Assembly: GCA_018857735.1 (NCBI GenBank)
Contig: JABMCL010002049.1
Coordinates: forward strand, 186,001-250,000
Source of the DNA: Alviniconcha marisindica
Taxonomy: Eukaryota > Mollusca > Gastropoda > Provannidae
Length of the DNA stretch: 64,000 nucleotides
Direction: 5' to 3'
The notes under the pieces are model-generated. The model was not told the origin of the DNA. It made no database searches and saw only the letters and a program-made list of their open reading frames with translations. A program made the position numbers and the translations under genes. Below are positions 62,015 to 64,000 of this stretch, one piece after another; within the stretch, counting starts at the first letter, position 1, and every line of letters begins with the position of its first letter.

Positions 62015-63534
62015 TGGTCGTGTATTAGTGTAATTTCATTCTCTGCTAGAGCTCTGGTTGTACCAAATAAGACCACACATAACATTATTTTGTACTTGTG
62101 TAATTTCATTCTCAGCTGGAACTCTGTGTGTACCCATTAAAGACCACACGTGACATTCGTGCTTGCACAAGCTTCTCTGCATTTTACATGCAGCGTGTAC
62201 TGCCGTGGGAAGCTGCAGTCTCTCCTGAAGTCTGAAGTATCCTCCTTTACAGCTGAAGGCATCCCAAGTTTTCTGCACCAGCAGCTATAGACACTTGCTG
62301 TATCGACTTTCTGAATATGAAAGTGTGTGAACCTTAGGTCTGCTCATCATTTACTCGACTGAACAGTTGGTTTAAACAAAATTTATTTCATACGTAACAA
62401 TATTTTAACAACAGAGCAGTCGGGCTGTGCAACAAGCAAAATTACTTATGTAAGTACGGCCTGGAGCTGTTGTGGTCCCAACTGCCTGTGCTACATTTGG
62501 ATGGTGACTATTGGAGACTGGTAGTGTCCATGGAGACTGGTAGTGTCCATGGAGACTGGTAGTGTCCATGGAGACTGGTAGTGTCCATGGAGACTGGTAG
62601 TGTCCAGAGTTTGTGCATTGGAGACTGGTAGTGTCCATGGAGACTGGTAGTGTCCATTTGGGGACTGGTAGTGTCCATGGAGACTGGTAGTGTCCATGGA
62701 GACTGGTAGTGTCCATGGAGACTGGTAGTGTTCATAGTTTGTGCATTGGAGACTGGTAGTGTCCATGGAGACTGGTAGTGTTCAGAGTTTGGGCATTGGA
62801 GACTGGTAGTGTCCATGGAGACTGGTAGTGTTTGTGCATTGGAGACTGGTAGTGTCCATGGAGACTGGTAGTGTCCATGGAGACTGGTAGTGTCCATGGA
62901 GACTGGTAGTGTTCAGAGTTTGTGCATTGGAGACTGGTAGTGTCCATGTAGACTGGTAGTGTCCAGAGTTTGGGCATTGGAGACTGGTAGTGTCCATGGA
63001 GACTGGTAGTGTCCATGGAGACTGTAGTGTCCAGAGTTTTGGCCATTGGAGACTGGTAGTGTCCATGGAGACTGGTAGGTCCAGAGTTTGTGCATCCCCA
63101 TGCTTGACCAGAAAGTGGACCTGCTGTTTCAGTGGCCTGGGGATGGGGCAGAGTCTCTTCACTCACCTGGATGGCGCAGGAGCCACTTATGACCTCAATT
63201 TGCAGTACAGGATGAACAGGTGAGGGAACCGGACACAGGTCTCATGTACACATGTGCTTGCTTGTCTCCAGCTTCCAGTCATTGTATTTTGAGACTTGTC
63301 AACAGACGTTTAAGCATAAATAGCTGATATTTTGTGGCAATGGCTTGTTGCCATTTCTCATCTATCATCGCAGGTTCTCTGAACAGCAGTGCATGAGGCG
63401 CTCATCTAATACTTAACTGTGTGTGTTGCAGTACAATAATGCAGCTGTCCAATGAGCTGGTGTACCAGGGAGCATTGCAGTGTGGTGATGACCGCATCTC
63501 TGTGGCCCGCATCCAGCCTGCTGATATGTCTGTG
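42553..63534 (+). CDS. DNA2: DNA replication ATP-dependent helicase/nuclease DNA2 (5' 27 exons; continues beyond window)
   Basis: Exons: 42553-42597, 43077-43112, 43461-45241, 45849-45947, 46798-46878, 47589-47777, 48070-48094, 48480-48542, 49157-49242, 49960-50076, 51048-51107, 51911-51953, 52912-53004, 53584-53701, 54029-54200, 54955-55140, 56667-56786, 57115-57258, 57691-57816, 58178-58257, 58504-58556, 59008-59056, 59424-59539, 60460-60588, 61233-61426, 63133-63219 and 63432-63534. Phases agree throughout (1,465 codons). PIP box QQKISSFF is at 19-26. RecB-like nuclease: H768, D869 (GKID), E891/K893 (PLELKTGK), QVTLY at 906-910. Fe-S cysteines: C741, C989, C992, C998. SF1 helicase: Walker A GYPGTGKTST, DEASQ at 1363, VGDPQQLPP, then LQYRMN. 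Later helicase motifs lie beyond the window. DNA2 trims long flaps in Okazaki fragments and resects DNA ends with RPA. The exon 17 donor is ambiguous (GT at 56,787 or GC at 56,781, same phase). Confidence 0.97.
43159..43192. repeat. (TA)n microsatellite
   Basis: About 17 TA repeats in DNA2 intron 2. Confidence 0.97.
43461..45241 (+). CDS. DNA2: DNA2 exon 3: long disordered N-terminal extension
   Basis: A single 1,781-bp exon encodes about 593 residues rich in Ser, Lys, Pro and Thr, without a folded-domain signature. Visible short motifs: an acidic/aromatic stretch [14 protein letters not shown] (about residue 240) resembling RPA70N-binding peptides, and three versions of an L-G motif ([34 protein letters not shown]) around residues 375-460. 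Human DNA2 lacks such an extension, whereas yeast Dna2 has a long N-terminal part. The exon starts at CCG (phase 0); the frame upstream of 43,461 translates intron and is not used. Confidence 0.9.
45420..45525. repeat. CA/CATG-rich microsatellite
   Basis: Alternating CA, GCA and CATG runs in DNA2 intron 3; frames across it are compositional artefacts. Confidence 0.9.
47128..47252. repeat. 32-bp tandem repeat, four copies
   Basis: TTCATATTTTCATGTCAGTG plus AACTCCTGACCC is repeated with decay in DNA2 intron 5. Confidence 0.88.
48655..48735 (+). repeat. degenerate duplicate of DNA2 exon 8 and its donor
   Basis: GTATGACAGTATCAACCACAG-TCTCTGAGGTGTTAAGA and the following CACCAGCAT repeat, with changes, the end of exon 8 (TACGGCAGTATCATCCACAG-CTTCCAGGAG|GTAAGA) and its intron start. 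The frame is damaged. Confidence 0.75.
48753..48922 (+). mobile_element. interspersed element, copy A (~170 bp)
   Basis: Matches 57,390-57,560 over its length: GATCACTTTT-TATAG-GCT-TTCTCC, TGAATGAGTGACT, ATATCCAC-CAAGTGGTGTACT, GTGCTACGTGAAA. Same orientation, both in DNA2 introns. Probably a SINE or a short non-autonomous element. Confidence 0.75.
50090..50131. repeat. left part of the palindromic dispersed repeat, interrupted by an insertion
   Basis: CCAAGCACTGGTTTACGACATCC matches 6,040-6,065. The right part resumes at 50,494-50,545 (GGAGGAAGGTGCTGGAAAGTGATGCT). Confidence 0.6.
50132..50493. mobile_element. MITE-like element with ~22-bp terminal inverted repeats
   Basis: The left end CACTGCCGTATTTAGTTACG and the right end, read in reverse, CTCTGCCAGATTTGGTTACG, match at most positions. 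The 362-bp element interrupts a dispersed repeat that is contiguous at 5,980-6,165, which independently dates and delimits the insertion. No transposase is encoded. Superfamily not assigned. Confidence 0.7.
50540..50865 (+). repeat. tandem duplication including the donor end of DNA2 exon 10
   Basis: CATCCAGGAACCAAGCGAAAGCTCACAG|GTGTGCAGGTGT at about 50,657-50,695 copies the end of exon 10 and its donor (50,049-50,090). Flanking intronic units (TTTGGGT-ATCTTTTTAGTTT ... CAGTAAAATTGTGCTCA) are present twice. Confidence 0.8.
52437..52893. repeat. 57-bp minisatellite, about eight copies, in DNA2 intron 12
   Basis: Unit CATTTGTTGTGTGTTGGGCT plus TCCCCACGCAGAAAGGGAGGGTGGAACAGTGAAATCA. The period is divisible by three, so frames are open on both strands. 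The array ends 18 bases before exon 13; the last unit is degenerate. Confidence 0.95.
53265..53583 (+). repeat. array of acceptor-edge copies upstream of DNA2 exon 14
   Basis: Four units of about 80-100 bp carry versions of (A)CTTTGTGCAGGTGACGCTGTACTCGCTGATGA, e.g. near 53,288, 53,365, 53,445 and 53,500, and the spacer GTGAGAGGTAGAGAC. The real acceptor (GTGCAG at 53,583) is the last unit. Confidence 0.82.
54355..54510. repeat. CA/CATG-rich microsatellite
   Basis: CA and CACATG runs in DNA2 intron 15. Confidence 0.9.
54650..54920 (+). repeat. two degenerate copies of the start of DNA2 exon 16
   Basis: At 54,652-54,720 (AGGATGTAGAACACGGGGCA-GACAATGCCATGAGTAGCTTTGCACC) and at 54,846-54,917 (GATGTGCAGAAGATTAAGAC-CATGGACCATACTGTGAGTGGTCTTGCACCTG). 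Both are versions of exon 16 at 54,955 onwards, with frame breaks. Confidence 0.85.
55395..56680 (+). repeat. ~45-bp minisatellite seeded from the acceptor of DNA2 exon 17
   Basis: More than 25 units of GTTGATGTGTGTGCAGGGAG-CAGAGACCTTTCCATCAGACCAT. Each contains the acceptor-plus-exon junction GTGTGCAG|GGAGCAG that is used once, at 56,666/56,667, as the start of exon 17 (GGAGCAGAGAGGGGACTGCC). Confidence 0.93.
57390..57560 (+). mobile_element. interspersed element, copy B (~170 bp)
   Basis: Second copy of the element at 48,753-48,922, in DNA2 intron 18, same orientation. Confidence 0.75.
59058..59132. repeat. (TG)n microsatellite at the donor of DNA2 exon 22
   Basis: The TG run begins immediately with the GT of the donor (CACAG|GTGTGTG...), so length changes would alter the sequence around the 5' splice site. 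Confidence 0.95.
59701..59748. repeat. poly-C tract followed by (CA)n
   Basis: About 22 C residues then 13 CA repeats in DNA2 intron 23. Confidence 0.95.
59840..60180. repeat. CT-rich tandem repeat, ~85-bp higher-order unit
   Basis: TCTGTCTCTGTTTGTGTCTCTGTCTCTCTCCCTGTCTCACTCTG-TGAGTG-TTTCTCCTTCTC is repeated about three times. Polypyrimidine, in DNA2 intron 23. Confidence 0.9.
61920..62016. repeat. (TG)n and (TGCG)n microsatellite
   Basis: A TG run followed by about nine GTGC units in DNA2 intron 25. Confidence 0.95.
62510..63085 (+). repeat. 19-bp minisatellite upstream of DNA2 exon 26
   Basis: About 25 copies of GGAGACTGGTAGTGTCCAT, interspersed with AGAGTTTGTGCATT. The array ends about 48 bases before exon 26. 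Confidence 0.96.
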
Positions 63535-64000
63535 GTAAGTGCTGCACGGTGACCTGGTGTACTAGGGAGTGTTGCAGGGATGACTGCAGCCTGAAGATGT
63601 CCGGTATATGCAAGATGGTGAGCTGGTTTATCAGGAAGCATTGCAGTGCGGACTGCAGCTGTGTCTGTGGTAAGTGCTGCACAGCGACCTGGTCTACCGA
63701 GGAATGTTGCAGCGCTGGGGTGAATGCATTTCTGTGGCTTGCATCCAGCCGGCAGGTGTGTCTGTGGTAGGTGCTGCACAGGGACCTGGTATACCAAGGA
63801 GCAACGGAAGGGGAGGGGTGATAATCATGTCTGTGTTGCCCGCATCCAGCCTGCAGTTGCTTGTGGTCAGTGCAGATGACCCGTGGTGTGGTGTGGTGTG
63901 GTGTAGCAAGGAGTGTTGCAGTGTGGGAATAATCACGTCTCTGGTCTGCATCCAGCCTGCAGTTGCTTGTGGTAAGTGCAGATGACCACTCTTTGGGGTA
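63450..64000 (+). repeat. array of copies of DNA2 exon 27 and its donor
   Basis: The genuine exon 27 segment (GAGCTGGTGTACCAGGGAGC ... ATCCAGCCTGCTGATATGTC, donor GTG|GTAAGTGC) is followed by about five degenerate units of 60-115 bp. These repeat CTGGT-TA-CA-GGAG, GCATCCAGCC and TCTGTGGTAAGTGCTGCACAG, reaching the window edge. Several units keep a GTAAGT donor. Confidence 0.85.

Noticed and set aside
61811..62140. Cys/Val/Arg-rich frames
   Set aside because: They are (TG)n and (TGCG)n microsatellite translations.
62405..63166. Long minus-strand frames with [14 protein letters not shown] repeats
   Set aside because: They are translations of the 19-bp minisatellite between DNA2 exons 25 and 26; all frames repeat, and none has domain or splice support.

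Overview
The window looks like nuclear DNA of an invertebrate animal, most likely a mollusc (probably a gastropod). Genes are split by GT-AG introns, introns and 3' flanks are T-rich, CA/TG and homopolymer tracts are frequent, minisatellites are common, and the protein-coding exons are closest to bilaterian housekeeping families. The species cannot be named from the sequence alone.

Layout: (1) 1-7,580 has no recognisable gene. It is T-rich, possibly the 3' UTR of an upstream + strand gene, followed by fragments of two non-LTR retrotransposon reverse transcriptases in opposite orientation. (2) 7,693-10,178 (+) is an SRSF1/SRSF9-type SR splicing factor in four coding exons, followed by a long 3' region with a striking GGA-rich block and strong splice sites (11,704-13,060), which looks autoregulatory. 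(3) 16,069-19,454 (-) is GATC, subunit C of the mitochondrial glutamyl-tRNA(Gln) amidotransferase. It is head-to-head with (4) TRIAP1 (19,827-22,970, +), a twin CX9C intermembrane-space protein; they share a 372-bp promoter with two inverted ETS sites. The order and orientation SRSF9/1 - GATC - TRIAP1 match my recollection of the human 12q24 locus, so this appears to be ancient microsynteny. (5) 23,917-25,689 (+) is an intact single-exon Tigger/pogo transposase-derived gene whose three catalytic acidic positions are all altered, so it looks domesticated. (6) 29,691-40,025 (-) is a 12-exon importin-alpha-like ARM-repeat gene, best matched to TMCO6. (7) 40,713-40,907 (+) is a candidate 64-residue membrane micropeptide with an upstream uORF. 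(8) 42,553 to the right edge (+) is DNA2, the replication nuclease-helicase. Twenty-seven exons (1,465 codons, all phases consistent) are visible before the window cuts it off. It carries an unusually long, disordered N-terminal extension with a PCNA-binding PIP box.

The most unusual feature is structural. In TRIAP1, TMCO6 and DNA2, many exon edges, including the splice site itself, are duplicated in tandem into degenerate arrays inside the neighbouring intron (at least ten cases, from one extra copy to more than 25). These arrays place decoy acceptors or donors and partial exon copies beside real exons, and may be a source of alternative exons or splicing noise. Reading frames inside the arrays are by-products and are not annotated as genes.

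Functionally the genes are unrelated housekeeping loci: splicing (SRSF), mitochondrial translation (GATC), mitochondrial lipid/apoptosis (TRIAP1), nuclear-import-like ARM scaffold (TMCO6) and DNA replication/repair (DNA2). The neighbourhood reflects synteny and shared promoters, not an operon or a pathway.
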